DNA of 64,000 bases from Rhizobium sp. WYCCWR10014 (GCF_001657485.1 NZ_LXFU01000036.1:1-64000), one strand, 5' to 3'. Shown: positions 28,585-37,008, numbered from the stretch's first letter. The notes: a model not told the origin generated them from the sequence alone. Translations and numbers: made by a program.

Positions 28585-29583
28585 TTAGAGCCAGCCTTTC
28601 CAGCGAAAAAAGAAGAAGGGGATGACGGCGGATATCACCATCAGGGCCAGCGAGTAGGGATAACCCGCGACCCAGGTCAGCTCCGGCATGACCTGAAAGT
28701 TCATACCATAGATGGAGGCGACCAATGTCGGCGGCAAGAACACCACCGAAGCAATCGAGAAAATCTTGATGATCGAGTTCTGCTCGATGTTGATCAGCCC
28801 GAGCGAAGCATCGAGGAGAAAGGTGATGTTGGCGGCGACGAAGGAAGCATGCTCCGACAGCGACTGGATATCGCGCGAAACGGTGCGGCAGAGCTCCCTC
28901 GCCTCGCGATCCTGCTGGATCGCCGGCACGGTGTGAAAGAAGGTCAGCAGGCGGGAAAGCGAACCGAGACTGTCGCGCACCTTGCTGATCATCCGGTGAT
29001 GGCCGGCGATATCCCGCAGCTTCTCCTCGAGATAGTTCGAGGGCTTGCGCACCTTCCTTGCCCGGTCGCCGAAGACATGCGTCGACAGGATGTCGAGGCG
29101 CGAGACGGCGATCTCGAGGATCTCGGCGGTGCGGTCGACGATCGTCTCCAAGAGCTTGGCAAGAAGGGCAGCGCCGCTGCGCCAATTTTCCGGCAGCCGG
29201 TGGAGCGCGGCGATGAACAGCGCAAAGGATTTGGGATGGGCGTAGCGAATGGTGACCAGGCGATTTCCGGCCAGGATGAAGGCGACATCGGTCAGCGTCG
29301 GTACGTCCGTGTCAGCCTTCCAGAGCAGCGAGGCGGTCATGAAGACGGCGTCGTTTTCGACGTAGAGACGGGCGGAAGGCTCGATATCCTTGAGGTCGTC
29401 GCGGGTCGGGACCTCGATGCCGAGAACCTTCTCGACATAGAGCTCCTCATCGCGGGTCGGCTCGATCATGTCGATCCAGACAACACCCTCGGGAAAGGAC
29501 GCGGCATGCGACAGATCGCGGATCTCGACTGACCTGCAATTGGAACAGTAAGCGGTGATCACCGGTCGTCTCTCCCGCTGCAT
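28585..29583 (-). CDS. corA: CorA family magnesium/divalent cation transporter
   Basis: 332 residues. A large cytoplasmic N-terminal domain is followed by two C-terminal membrane helices (IASVVFLPPTLVASIYGMNF and SLALMVISAVIPFFFFRW). The selectivity motif GMN is present in YGMNF. The family forms pentameric Mg2+ channels gated by cytoplasmic Mg2+. The N-terminus (ITAYCSNCRSVEI) has a CxxC pair, unusual among CorA proteins I know of. Upstream partner of kup. Confidence 0.94.
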   Translation of the reverse strand: MQRERRPVITAYCSNCRSVEIRDLSHAASFPEGVVWIDMIEPTRDEELYVEKVLGIEVPTRDDLKDIEPSARLYVENDAVFMTASLLWKADTDVPTLTDVAFILAGNRLVTIRYAHPKSFALFIAALHRLPENWRSGAALLAKLLETIVDRTAEILEIAVSRLDILSTHVFGDRARKVRKPSNYLEEKLRDIAGHHRMISKVRDSLGSLSRLLTFFHTVPAIQQDREARELCRTVSRDIQSLSEHASFVAANITFLLDASLGLINIEQNSIIKIFSIASVVFLPPTLVASIYGMNFQVMPELTWVAGYPYSLALMVISAVIPFFFFRWKGWL

Positions 29584-29953
29584 CCAACCTTAAAGGCCGG
29601 CATGCGCGTTGTGCTCAACCGCATCGCAGTTCCCAATCCTTCGATCGACAAGACAACTCCGAACTTGCAGGCGGGGCGGCCTCTTCGAAACGAAGACAAC
29701 CGTCACTGAGCATCTGCAGCAAAACGCCATCATGGCGCCGCGGCATATGAAGCAAAGCCGTGAAATAATCAAGACATCTTCCGTGAAGCGCGGCTTTTCA
29801 CCACGTTTCCCCCACAATTTGGGGTATCCGCCGCGGTGATTCGGCGCCCTCTAAAGCACAACGCATCGCAGGTGATCCATGCGATGCGCTTCAGCTCGTT
29901 GTATCATGCATGTCGTTATCCCGGAACCGCTACACACTTCCGGGCGACATGCA
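29584..29953. other. Intergenic region before corA, with a RIME-like element at its left... right end
   Basis: No gene recognised. The right part (29851-29955) is a RIME-like element. A CCCC-N7-GGGG hairpin lies near 29808-29825. Short open frames on both strands (29590-29839) have no binding sites and no family likeness. The corA promoter probably lies here. Confidence 0.5.
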
Positions 29954-29955
29954 TT
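29851..29955. repeat. RIME-like palindromic intergenic element, copy C
   Basis: It has a GCATGTCG / CGACATGC palindrome with inner arms CCGGAA / TTCCGG in place of the CGCAAAA / TTTTGCG of copies A and B: the bases differ but pairing is kept, a compensatory change. It also has its own second hairpin (CGCATCG...CGATGCG). The element ends exactly at the stop codon of mrp. Confidence 0.75.
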
Positions 29956-31126
29956 ATTCGAAGACGATTGTCGGTGCCGGACGCTGGGACTGGCCGGCGA
30001 TCTGTTCCCAGACCTTGGTGGCGATGCCGCGATAGATGCCGGCGACGACGCCGTTCGGCTCGGAGGCGACGAGCGGCGTGCCGGCATCGGAGGTTTCGCG
30101 AATATTCATCGTCAGCGGCACTTCGCCGAGGAAGGGCACGCCGATCCGTTCGGCCTCCTTGCGGGCGCCGCCATGGCCGAAGATATCATAGCGGGTGCCG
30201 GTATCCGGGGCGATGAAATAGCTCATATTCTCGACGATGCCGAGCACCGGCACCTCGACCTTGCGGAACATGTTGAGGCCCTTGCGGGCATCGATCAGCG
30301 CGAGATCCTGCGGCGTCGAGACGATGACGGCGCCGGCAAGCGGCACCTGCTGGGCCATGGTCAATTGGGCGTCGCCGGTGCCGGGCGGCATGTCGACGAC
30401 GAGGACGTCGAGCTCGCCCCAGGCGACTTCGCGCAGCATCTGCAGCAGCGCCGACTGGACCATCGGCCCGCGCCAGATCATCGCCGTCTCCTCGTCGACA
30501 AGGAAGCCCATCGACATGACCTTGAGGCCATAATTCTCCATCGGATTGATGATGCGGCCGTCGATCTGCGTCGGGCGGCCGGATATCTTCAGCAGCCGCG
30601 GCATCGAGGGACCATAGATATCGGCATCGAGAATGCCGACACGAAGACCGTTGGCGAGCAGGCCGAGTGCGAGATTGACGGCGGTGGTCGACTTGCCGAC
30701 CCCACCCTTGCCCGAGGCGACGGCAATGATGGCACCGATGCCGGGCACACCGATCTTGCCGGCGCGCGGCGGTTGTTGAGGCGCGTGGGCGTGGCCCGCA
30801 TGATCATGTTGGTGATCGTGACCGGCATGGCCGTGAGGCGGGTTCGGCCGGGCAGCCGGAGCGGCATCGGCCGCCTTCTTGTCGGCGGTCAGTGTGACGA
30901 GGGCACCCTTGACGCCCGGCATTTCCTTGATGACGCGCTCGGCGGCGAGCCGCATCGGCTCCAGCTCCTTGGCGCGATCGGCCGGGACGGTGATGGAGAA
31001 ATAAACCTTGCCGTCGGAGATGAAGACGTCGGAGACCATGCCGAGCTCGACGATATCGTGCTCGAGATCCGGACCACGCACGGTCTTCAGCGTTTCGAGA
31101 ACCTGTTCTTTGGTGACGTCGGCCAT
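29954..31126 (-). CDS. mrp: Mrp/ApbC (NBP35-type) iron-sulfur carrier ATPase
   Basis: 390 residues. Residues 1-80 are a DUF59/MIP18 domain. Residues 98-114 are a His-rich linker (HGHAGHDHQHDHAGHAH). The deviant Walker A GKGGVGKST is at 139-147, followed by DADIYGPSMPRLL and VVDMPPGTGDAQL. The family carries [4Fe-4S] clusters to apoproteins in the cytoplasm. Unusually, the CxxC that binds the cluster in ApbC (normally in NMSYFxCPxCG) reads IAPDTG here, so both Cys are missing. Single gene with a long leader region upstream. Confidence 0.94.
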   Translation of the reverse strand: MADVTKEQVLETLKTVRGPDLEHDIVELGMVSDVFISDGKVYFSITVPADRAKELEPMRLAAERVIKEMPGVKGALVTLTADKKAADAAPAARPNPPHGHAGHDHQHDHAGHAHAPQQPPRAGKIGVPGIGAIIAVASGKGGVGKSTTAVNLALGLLANGLRVGILDADIYGPSMPRLLKISGRPTQIDGRIINPMENYGLKVMSMGFLVDEETAMIWRGPMVQSALLQMLREVAWGELDVLVVDMPPGTGDAQLTMAQQVPLAGAVIVSTPQDLALIDARKGLNMFRKVEVPVLGIVENMSYFIAPDTGTRYDIFGHGGARKEAERIGVPFLGEVPLTMNIRETSDAGTPLVASEPNGVVAGIYRGIATKVWEQIAGQSQRPAPTIVFE

Positions 31127-31663
31127 TCCACCCTCACTGCTTCTTCTTGCAGATCACAGATAGTGGAGACCGAAGCCTTCGCCAAACAAAATCATCGGGA
31201 GGAAAATCCGGCGCGCCAAAAGAGCGCCGGGGAGACTTGGCAATCCGTTGCGGCCATCAAGTCCGCCGGGCTTTCGCCCTGATGGCCGCAACGGTCTCCC
31301 CGAGAACCGGCGCAATCCGGGGCGAACTAGAGCAAGCCGAGCAAAAGGCCAGCGAAAAGTGAACGGGGAAGAGGAAATCGCAGACAGCTACGAAAGAAGC
31401 GGTGCCAAAACGCAACAACCGCCGCCGACACCGAAGAGCCGGGAGAAAAGCGGCATCGGCGTCGGGCAGCGGTGTGTCGGCCGCGCCATTTCCTGGCGCT
31501 GGTCTCAAAGTCCCCTCTGGACCTCTCGCAGAAGAGATGCAGAAAGCGTGCCAGATGGAAAATCAGGGAAAAGACCGCAAAAGCGCTTGCGACAGCCCCT
31601 CAGCAGAGAGCGATATGCCTACGCGCTGGGCGGCTTCGAAAGCCGTCGGTTGTTTTTTGCAAC
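31127..31663. other. Long intergenic region with a strong hairpin
   Basis: 537 bases lie between mrp and the luxR-type gene, both leftward. Short open frames on either strand look like chance. A 73-base extended inverted repeat is at 31229-31301. The mrp promoter and perhaps a small RNA could lie here, but I see no family match. Confidence 0.45.
31229..31301. repeat. Extended inverted repeat, 15-bp plus 8-bp arms
   Basis: CCGTTGCGGCCATCA (31245-31259) pairs perfectly with TGATGGCCGCAACGG (31280-31294). The outer GGGGAGAC (31229-31236) pairs with GTCTCCCC (31294-31301), and the loop holds a GGGC-TTTC-GCCC hairpin. Neither side has a T run. It could be a small-RNA hairpin or the core of a dispersed repeat. 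Confidence 0.55.
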
Positions 31664-32398
31664 TTATTTGATCAGGCCGATGCGCAGCGCCTTGGCGACC
31701 GCCTGGGTGCGGTTGACCGTGTCGAGCTTCTTGGTGGCGCGGTTCAGGTAGTGATTGACCGTGTGCTCGGACAAGGTGAGGATTTCGGCGATTTCGGCGC
31801 TGGTCTTGCCGGCCGCCGTCCAGTTGAGGCAATCGATCTCGCGGTCGGTCAGCGTGTCCGTCATGCGCGTATCGAGGTTGCGGATCTCCGCAAGCCTATC
31901 GAAGACATGGATGGAGATGTAGCAGAGTTCGCGCATCTCGGCAGGGCTGAAGGGTTCGCGGTCGCCGGCGAAAGAGACGGCGCCGCGCAGGCCGGAGGGC
32001 TCATGCGTCGGGAAATAGGCGCAGCGCATCATCTTGAAACGTTCGAACAGGGAGGCGACGAGAATGGACTTGCCGTCGTCCCGCGACCAGTTCTGCCGGG
32101 ACATGTCGTAGAAGAAGGGCCGCGCGGATGTTCTGAGCCGCCTGAGGACCGGGCTGTTCACCATCAGGCCTTCCTGGTCGTAGAGGGCCAGAAGCTCGGC
32201 CGGCCAGCTGGTGATGACGGTGCTGCCCTGAAGATCGAAGGAGGTGATCGGCGGCAGGTTGAGAACCATGAAGGCACGGCTGCGATAGGCTTCCGTCACC
32301 CGTTTCATGAAACGGAAAATATCGAATTGGGTCTTCAGGCCCGCTATTTCCTGAACATAATCGTCTTCTTCCGTGGATGTTTGCGACAAGGGTGCCAT
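31664..32398 (-). CDS. LuxR-family transcriptional regulator with autoinducer-binding domain
   Basis: 244 residues from the ATG at 32398; a GTG one codon earlier is possible. The N-terminal part (about 20-165) looks like an autoinducer-binding domain, with aromatic residues and the GLRGAVSFAGDREPFSPAEMREL segment. The C-terminal part (about 183-244) is a LuxR helix-turn-helix: LTDREIDCLNWTAAGKTSAEIAEILTLSEHTVNHYLNRATKKL. No luxI-type synthase is in the window, so it is an orphan (solo) regulator. Whether it binds an acyl-homoserine lactone cannot be told from here. It lies next to the galactonate cluster but is separated from the IclR gene by 253 bases. Confidence 0.9.
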   Translation of the reverse strand: MAPLSQTSTEEDDYVQEIAGLKTQFDIFRFMKRVTEAYRSRAFMVLNLPPITSFDLQGSTVITSWPAELLALYDQEGLMVNSPVLRRLRTSARPFFYDMSRQNWSRDDGKSILVASLFERFKMMRCAYFPTHEPSGLRGAVSFAGDREPFSPAEMRELCYISIHVFDRLAEIRNLDTRMTDTLTDREIDCLNWTAAGKTSAEIAEILTLSEHTVNHYLNRATKKLDTVNRTQAVAKALRIGLIK

Positions 32399-32651
32399 CA
32401 CATTTCTTCATCTTCGGCACAGCGGCCGGCAAACCGTTTGCGAAACCTGCCCGCCATGGGGGTTTCGATTGCATCGGGGAACGACGATCGCTGGTTGGAA
32501 TCGGCTTCAGCGTTGAGCGTTCGGCCGGTGACTGGTTGTAGATTTCGCGGAAGGTTCTAGTTGTGGTGATTCGTCGGCAAATCTCAATATCGCGCTCATC
32601 ATAAGCATGCTCTGCGATTGCGTCCAGCAGCGGGCCGATTGCAATTTCCCC

Positions 32652-33446
32652 TCAGCGGCGCGGACCGAGACGGACGCGCATGCCTTCCATGATCCTCCCA
32701 GCCGCCAGCTGAACCGGAACGGCCCATTGGTGCAGAAGTTCCATCGACAAGCGATAGGCCGGACCGGTAATCGAAATGCCACCCATAAAGGTCCGATCCT
32801 CCGACCAGACGGGTGCGGCAACGCACCGGATGCCGGCCTCATGCTCTTCGCGGTCGAAGGCATAGCCCTGATCGGCGATCTCGCGGATTTCGGCAAGCAG
32901 CGTTTCGGCAGAGACATGGGTCGAGGCGGTAAAGCTGGTGAAGCTCAGGCCGGCAAGCAGATCGACGATGCTTTCGGTCGGCAGCAGCGACAGGGCGGCC
33001 TTGCCGACGCCGGTGCAATAGCAGGGCGAGGCATTGCCGATCTGCGAATACATGCGCACCGGCTGACGGCCTTCGACCTTATCGAGATAGATGATCGACT
33101 GCCCCCTGAGCACGCCGAGATGCACCGTCTCGCCGGTCGCCTGCTGCAGATCCCTGAGGTGCGGTTCGGCAATCAGGCGGAATTCATTGCGCGCCCAGCT
33201 GCGCGCGGCGAAATCGAGCAGGCGCAGGCCCGGCGCATAACGGCCGTCGCCATCGAGCTCGAGCAATCCCTCCTCCACCAGATGGGTGAGCTGGCGATGC
33301 AGTGTGCCGCGCGGCTGGCCGGCAAGGGCCAGGATATCGGTAAAACGCAGCGGCGTATCGGCATGGGTGACGAGATCGAGCAGAACCATCAGTTTGCCGA
33401 GCGTACCGGTCTCGCGTGCCTGTGCTGCGACGCCGTTTGAATCCAT
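32652..33446 (-). CDS. IclR-family regulator of the dgo cluster
   Basis: 264 residues from the ATG at 33446 (MDSNGVAAQARETG) with TGAGG upstream; the frame continues upstream only as a shadow of the opposite gene. The N-terminal winged helix (about 15-75: LGKLMVLLDLVTHADTPLRFTDILALAGQPRGTLHRQLTHLVEEGLLE) and C-terminal effector domain (about 95-255: GVLRGQSIIYLDKVEGRQPVRM, CYCTGVGKAALSLLP) are standard IclR. It is divergent from the SDR-dgoK-dgoA-SMP30 operon, with a perfect dyad between, so it most likely controls that operon and itself in answer to a galactonate-pathway intermediate (inference). Confidence 0.92.
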   Translation of the reverse strand: MDSNGVAAQARETGTLGKLMVLLDLVTHADTPLRFTDILALAGQPRGTLHRQLTHLVEEGLLELDGDGRYAPGLRLLDFAARSWARNEFRLIAEPHLRDLQQATGETVHLGVLRGQSIIYLDKVEGRQPVRMYSQIGNASPCYCTGVGKAALSLLPTESIVDLLAGLSFTSFTASTHVSAETLLAEIREIADQGYAFDREEHEAGIRCVAAPVWSEDRTFMGGISITGPAYRLSMELLHQWAVPVQLAAGRIMEGMRVRLGPRR

Positions 33447-33460
33447 TGCCTCATCCACCC

Positions 33461-33490
33461 TTGACAGAAAGGGCACTGTAATTCGATAAT
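33461..33490 (+). promoter_or_regulatory. Sigma-70 type promoter of the dgo operon
   Basis: TTGACA (33461-33466), an 18-base spacer and GATAAT (33485-33490) point rightward, with the expected start near 33497. It is a strong match to the housekeeping consensus, unusual in this GC-rich genome. Confidence 0.65.
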
Positions 33491-33506
33491 TCCATATAGT
33501 CAAATT

Positions 33507-33527
33507 ATGTTCCAAATAATGGAACAT
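33507..33527. promoter_or_regulatory. Candidate IclR-type operator
   Basis: ATGTTCCA-N5-TGGAACAT is a perfect 8-bp dyad in the short space between the divergent regulator and SDR genes. It begins about 10 bases after the predicted start of the rightward transcript, a place where a bound protein would block transcription. IclR proteins bind dyads of this type. Confidence 0.6.
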
Positions 33528-33548
33528 CGATACGGTCGGGAGGCGACG

Positions 33549-34322
33549 GTGACCATGATGCCAGCAGCACAATTTCCCGAGTTCAAAGACCGAGCCGTGC
33601 TGGTGACCGGCGGCGGATCGGGCATCGGTGCTGCGATCGTCGAAGGCTTCGCGCGCCAAGGCGCCAGGGTCTCGTTCATCGATATAGCCGAGGCGGCCGG
33701 CCGCGAGCTCGCCGAAAGGCTGTCGCGGGAGACCACGTATCCGGTCTCCTTTTACCATGCCGACCTGCGCGACATCGCGGCGATCCGGCGGACGGTCGAT
33801 AGCGTCATTTCGAGCTCGGGGCCGATCCGCGTGCTGGTCAACAATGCCGCCTGGGACGACCGCCATGAATTCGACGCGGTGACCGAGGCCTATTGGGACA
33901 ACAACCAGGCGGTCAACCTCAAGCACGTGTTCTTCACCTCGCAGGCAGTGGTGCCGTCGATGCGGACGGCCGGCGGCGGGGCGATCATCAATATGTCGTC
34001 TATCGCCTTCAAGCTGAACATGGGCGGCTTTCCCGCCTATGCGGCAGCCAAGGCGGCGGTCGTCGGGCTGACGAAGAGCCTGGCGGGCAGGCTCGGGCCG
34101 GAGAACATCCGGGTCAACTGCATCCTGCCCGGCATGGTCGTCACCGAGCGGCAGATGCAGCACTGGCTCACCGAAGAGAGCATTGCGCGCTCGGTCGAGG
34201 ACCAGTGCCTGAAGGTCGCGCTCAAACCCGATGCGATCGTCGGTCCCTGCCTGTTTCTTGCATCCGACTGTGCGGCGGCGATGACCGCCCAGTCCCTGAT
34301 TGTCGATGGAGGCGTTCTATAA
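33549..34322 (+). CDS. SDR-family dehydrogenase, probably D-galactose 1-dehydrogenase
   Basis: 257 residues from the GTG at 33549, five bases after GAGG; the ATG at 33555 is the alternative but sits 11 bases from that site. The NAD(P) motif VTGGGSGIG is at about residue 20, followed by NNAAWDDR, the catalytic Ser in IINMSSIA and the YxxxK motif in PAYAAAKAAVVGLTK. By position before dgoK, dgoA and an SMP-30 lactonase, it most likely oxidises galactose (or a related sugar) to the lactone. The substrate is inferred from context. The stop codon overlaps the dgoK ATG by one base. Confidence 0.88.
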   Translation: MTMMPAAQFPEFKDRAVLVTGGGSGIGAAIVEGFARQGARVSFIDIAEAAGRELAERLSRETTYPVSFYHADLRDIAAIRRTVDSVISSSGPIRVLVNNAAWDDRHEFDAVTEAYWDNNQAVNLKHVFFTSQAVVPSMRTAGGGAIINMSSIAFKLNMGGFPAYAAAKAAVVGLTKSLAGRLGPENIRVNCILPGMVVTERQMQHWLTEESIARSVEDQCLKVALKPDAIVGPCLFLASDCAAAMTAQSLIVDGGVL

Positions 34323-35239
34323 TGGCAAATCCCGCTTATGTCGCGGTGGACTGGGGCACCAGCAGCTTCCGGCTCTGGCTGATCGGTCGGGACGGCACCG
34401 TCCTTGCCGAACGCCGCAGCGGCGAAGGCATGACGAGCGCGGCAAAAACCGGCTTTTCCGCTGTGCTTGCCGGCCATCTCGCCGCCATCGAGGCGCCGGA
34501 AAACCTGCCGGTGATCGTCTGCGGCATGGCCGGCGCCAGGCAGGGCTGGGTCGAGGCCGGTTATATCGACGTGCCGGCGCCGCTCGCCTCGATCCTGACC
34601 GGGGCGGTCTCCGTGCCCGGCGAAAGCCGCGACATCCGCATCCTGCCGGGCCTTGCCCAGCGGGACATGGCGAGGCCCGACGTCATGCGCGGCGAGGAAA
34701 CCCAGCTTCTCGGCGCGCTCGGCCCAGCAAGCGCGGGGGCTCAGGCGGTCTGCATGCCCGGCACCCATTCGAAATGGGTGCATGTGACGGACAGCAAGGT
34801 GACCGGCTTTTCGACCTTCATGACCGGCGAGCTTTTCGACGTCATCAGCAAACACACGATCCTTTCGCATGCCGTTGCCGGCGCGGAAGAGCAGCCGGCC
34901 GATGCGGCAGCCTTCGAGGCCGCGGTCTCGGCTGCTTTCGCACGCCCGGCCCTTGCCTCCAACCTGCTCTTTGCCGCCCGTTCCGGCCAACTGCTGCACG
35001 GGATTTCTGCCGCTGCCGCGCAAGCCCGGCTTTCCGGTACGCTGATCGGCCTCGAAATCGCCGGCGCGCTGCAGGATGCGGCAAACGGCACCACCATCAC
35101 CCTCGTCGCCTCCGGGCGCCTGCAGGCACTCTACGAACAGGCCTTCAGAACACTCTCCCTTGCCTTCACCGCCATCGACGCCGACGCCGCCGTGCGCCGC
35201 GGGCTTTCGGCCGCCGCCGAAGCCATCTGGCCGAATTGA
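34322..35239 (+). CDS. dgoK: 2-dehydro-3-deoxygalactonokinase
   Basis: 305 residues. It phosphorylates 2-keto-3-deoxygalactonate (KDGal) in the De Ley-Doudoroff pathway of galactose use. Family blocks: YVAVDWGTSSFRLWLIGRDG (phosphate loop), VICGMAGARQGWVEAGY, LPGLAQRDMARPDVMRGEETQLLGAL and VCMPGTHSKWVHV. The start ATG overlaps the SDR stop (TAATG), which implies translational coupling. dgoA follows after 13 bases. Confidence 0.95.
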   Translation: MANPAYVAVDWGTSSFRLWLIGRDGTVLAERRSGEGMTSAAKTGFSAVLAGHLAAIEAPENLPVIVCGMAGARQGWVEAGYIDVPAPLASILTGAVSVPGESRDIRILPGLAQRDMARPDVMRGEETQLLGALGPASAGAQAVCMPGTHSKWVHVTDSKVTGFSTFMTGELFDVISKHTILSHAVAGAEEQPADAAAFEAAVSAAFARPALASNLLFAARSGQLLHGISAAAAQARLSGTLIGLEIAGALQDAANGTTITLVASGRLQALYEQAFRTLSLAFTAIDADAAVRRGLSAAAEAIWPN

Positions 35240-35252
35240 GAAAGCTGACACG

Positions 35253-35894
35253 ATGAACCGTATCCCCTTCCCCGACATGAAGCGCCCGCTGATCGCCATC
35301 CTTCGCGGCATCCGGCCTGACGAGACCGAAAGCGTCGTCGGCGCTCTGATCGACAATGGCCTGACGGCGATCGAGATCCCGCTCAACTCGCCGGAGCCGT
35401 TCAAATCCATCGAGATCGCCGCGAAGATGGCGCCGGCCGAAGTGCTGATCGGCGCCGGCACGGTGCTGACCGTCGAGGCGGTCGACAGCCTGCATGCGGC
35501 CGGCGGCACGCTGCTGGTCACGCCGAATGTCGAGCCCGAGGTGATCATCCGGGCGCGCGAATACGGCATGGTGACGATGCCGGGCGTCTTTACGCCGACC
35601 GAGGCGCTGGCGGCAGCGCGCGCCGGCGCCACCGGTCTCAAATTCTTTCCGGCCAGCGTGCTCGGTCCTTCCGGCATCACGGCTATCCGGGCAATCCTGC
35701 CGCCGGAGCTGATGATTGCTGCCGTCGGCGGTGTCTCGGACAAGAATTTCGGCGATTATACCAAGGCCGGCATCTTCGCCTTCGGCCTCGGCACCAGCAT
35801 CTACAAGCCAGGAATGACCGCGTCAGAGGTTGCCGAGCGCGCCAAGGCGACCATTTACGCCTATGATGCAGCCATTGGGAGCGTGAACGTATGA
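35253..35894 (+). CDS. dgoA: 2-dehydro-3-deoxy-6-phosphogalactonate aldolase
   Basis: 213 residues. A class I aldolase of the KDPG/KDPGal family, splitting KDPGal to pyruvate and glyceraldehyde-3-phosphate. The proton-relay Glu is in GLTAIEIPLNSP and the Schiff-base Lys in GATGLKFFPASVLGP. IAILRGIRPDE and IGAGTVLTVEAVDSLHAAGG are KDPG-family blocks. Its last bases overlap the next gene (ATGA). Confidence 0.95.
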   Translation: MNRIPFPDMKRPLIAILRGIRPDETESVVGALIDNGLTAIEIPLNSPEPFKSIEIAAKMAPAEVLIGAGTVLTVEAVDSLHAAGGTLLVTPNVEPEVIIRAREYGMVTMPGVFTPTEALAAARAGATGLKFFPASVLGPSGITAIRAILPPELMIAAVGGVSDKNFGDYTKAGIFAFGLGTSIYKPGMTASEVAERAKATIYAYDAAIGSVNV

Positions 35895-36778
35895 CCGATA
35901 TTTATGAGTTCGAGGGCAAAACACTTTGCAATACCAATTCCGTTCTCGGTGAAGGCCCGACCTATGATCCTGATAGTAATACCGTCTGGTGGTTCAACAT
36001 CCTCGGCAAGGAACTGCACGAGCTCAATCTTTCGACGGCTGCGAAAAAGGTGCATCCGCTGCCTGTGATGGCGAGCGTGCTTGCCCGCATCGATGCCGGG
36101 CGGCAGCTGGTCGCGACGGAAGAAGGGCTTTTCGTACGCGATGTGGCAAGCGGCAACCTCACCTTCTACGCCGCTCTCGAAAACGACAGGCCGGAAAACC
36201 GTTCGAACGACGGCCGCACGCATCCTTCGGGTGCGCTGTGGATCGGCACGATGAGCAAGCGGGCTGAAAACCAGGCCGGCGCCATCTATCATGTCGCCAG
36301 CGGCAAGGTGACGAAGATCTTCAACGGCATCAGCATCCCGAATTCGATCTGCTTCTCGCCTGACGGCACGGTCGGCTATTATACGGATTCCCGCATCAAC
36401 CGGCTGATGCGCGTCATGGTCGATCCGTTGACCGGCCTGCCCTCGGGTGAGCCGATCGTGCTCGTCGACAGCATGGACGACCCCGGCAGCATCGACGGCT
36501 CGGTGGTCGATGCCGACGGCTATCTGTGGAATGCGCGCTGGGGCGCCGGCGTCGTCGACCGCTATAGTCCGGACGGTCTGCGCATCTCGCGCTATATGGT
36601 TCCTGCCGTCCAGCCCTCCTGCCCTGCCTTCATCGGCGTCAATGCCGACCGGCTCGCAGTGACGACCGCCTGGGAAGGGCTGGATGAGGATGCCCGTTCG
36701 GCGCAGCCCAGTGCCGGCGCGCTGCTGGAACTCGGCATCGACGTCAAAGGCGTGTTCGATCCCGTCTATGTAATCTGA
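35891..36778 (+). CDS. SMP-30/gluconolactonase family lactonase
   Basis: 295 residues, a six-bladed beta-propeller. Metal-site residues are visible in LGEGPTYDPDSNTVWWFNI (Glu), ENRSNDGRTHPSGALWIGTM (Asn/Asp), and GSIDGSVVDADGYLWNARWGAG (Asp). These enzymes open aldonolactones; here the likely job is galactonolactone to galactonate, the step between the SDR and dgoK/dgoA enzymes. Its ATG overlaps the dgoA stop. Last gene of the operon, with a terminator behind it. Galactonate dehydratase (dgoD or ilvD-like), needed for the missing step, is not in the window. Confidence 0.92.
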   Translation: MTDIYEFEGKTLCNTNSVLGEGPTYDPDSNTVWWFNILGKELHELNLSTAAKKVHPLPVMASVLARIDAGRQLVATEEGLFVRDVASGNLTFYAALENDRPENRSNDGRTHPSGALWIGTMSKRAENQAGAIYHVASGKVTKIFNGISIPNSICFSPDGTVGYYTDSRINRLMRVMVDPLTGLPSGEPIVLVDSMDDPGSIDGSVVDADGYLWNARWGAGVVDRYSPDGLRISRYMVPAVQPSCPAFIGVNADRLAVTTAWEGLDEDARSAQPSAGALLELGIDVKGVFDPVYVI

Positions 36779-36803
36779 TTTTTGCTTGTCATCGGTGATC
36801 AGA

Positions 36804-36828
36804 GGCGCTCCCCACCGGGGCGCCTTTT
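36804..36828 (+). terminator. Rho-independent terminator of the dgo operon
   Basis: GGCGCTCCCC-ACC-GGGGCGCC followed by TTTTCTCGTTT, 26 bases past the lactonase stop codon. Confidence 0.85.
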
Positions 36829-37008
36829 CTCGTTTCAGCGGCTGCCCTTCGATAAATGTTCCGTGAAAATCGAGAAATTTTCTGTGTTTTCAACCGGAAC
36901 CAATCACTCCACCAGTCATTTTCCCTTCGAACTGGCGCGGTGACGAGACCTCAGAAACAGGTATCGCCGGGTCAGCGATCACTAGAAAAAAACGAAGGTA
37001 GGTTCGAA

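Noticed and set aside
27835..29532. Rightward open frame of over 500 codons opposite corA and kup
   Set aside because: It is His/Arg/Asp-rich nonsense complementary to membrane helices of two well recognised transporters, a usual effect of high GC at third positions.
31402..31671. Small rightward open frame in the mrp-luxR gap
   Set aside because: No ribosome binding site, low-complexity Arg/Ser-rich product, and it runs into the end of the luxR-type gene.
32429..32441. GCAAAC-C-GTTTGC palindrome just upstream of the luxR-type gene as a lux box
   Set aside because: It is only 13 bases and does not resemble the 18-20 bp lux/tra box; too weak to list as an operator.
34037..35743. Leftward open frame opposite dgoK and dgoA
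   Set aside because: It crosses the promoterless interior of a tightly overlapping operon, has no conserved motif, and is explained by codon bias.
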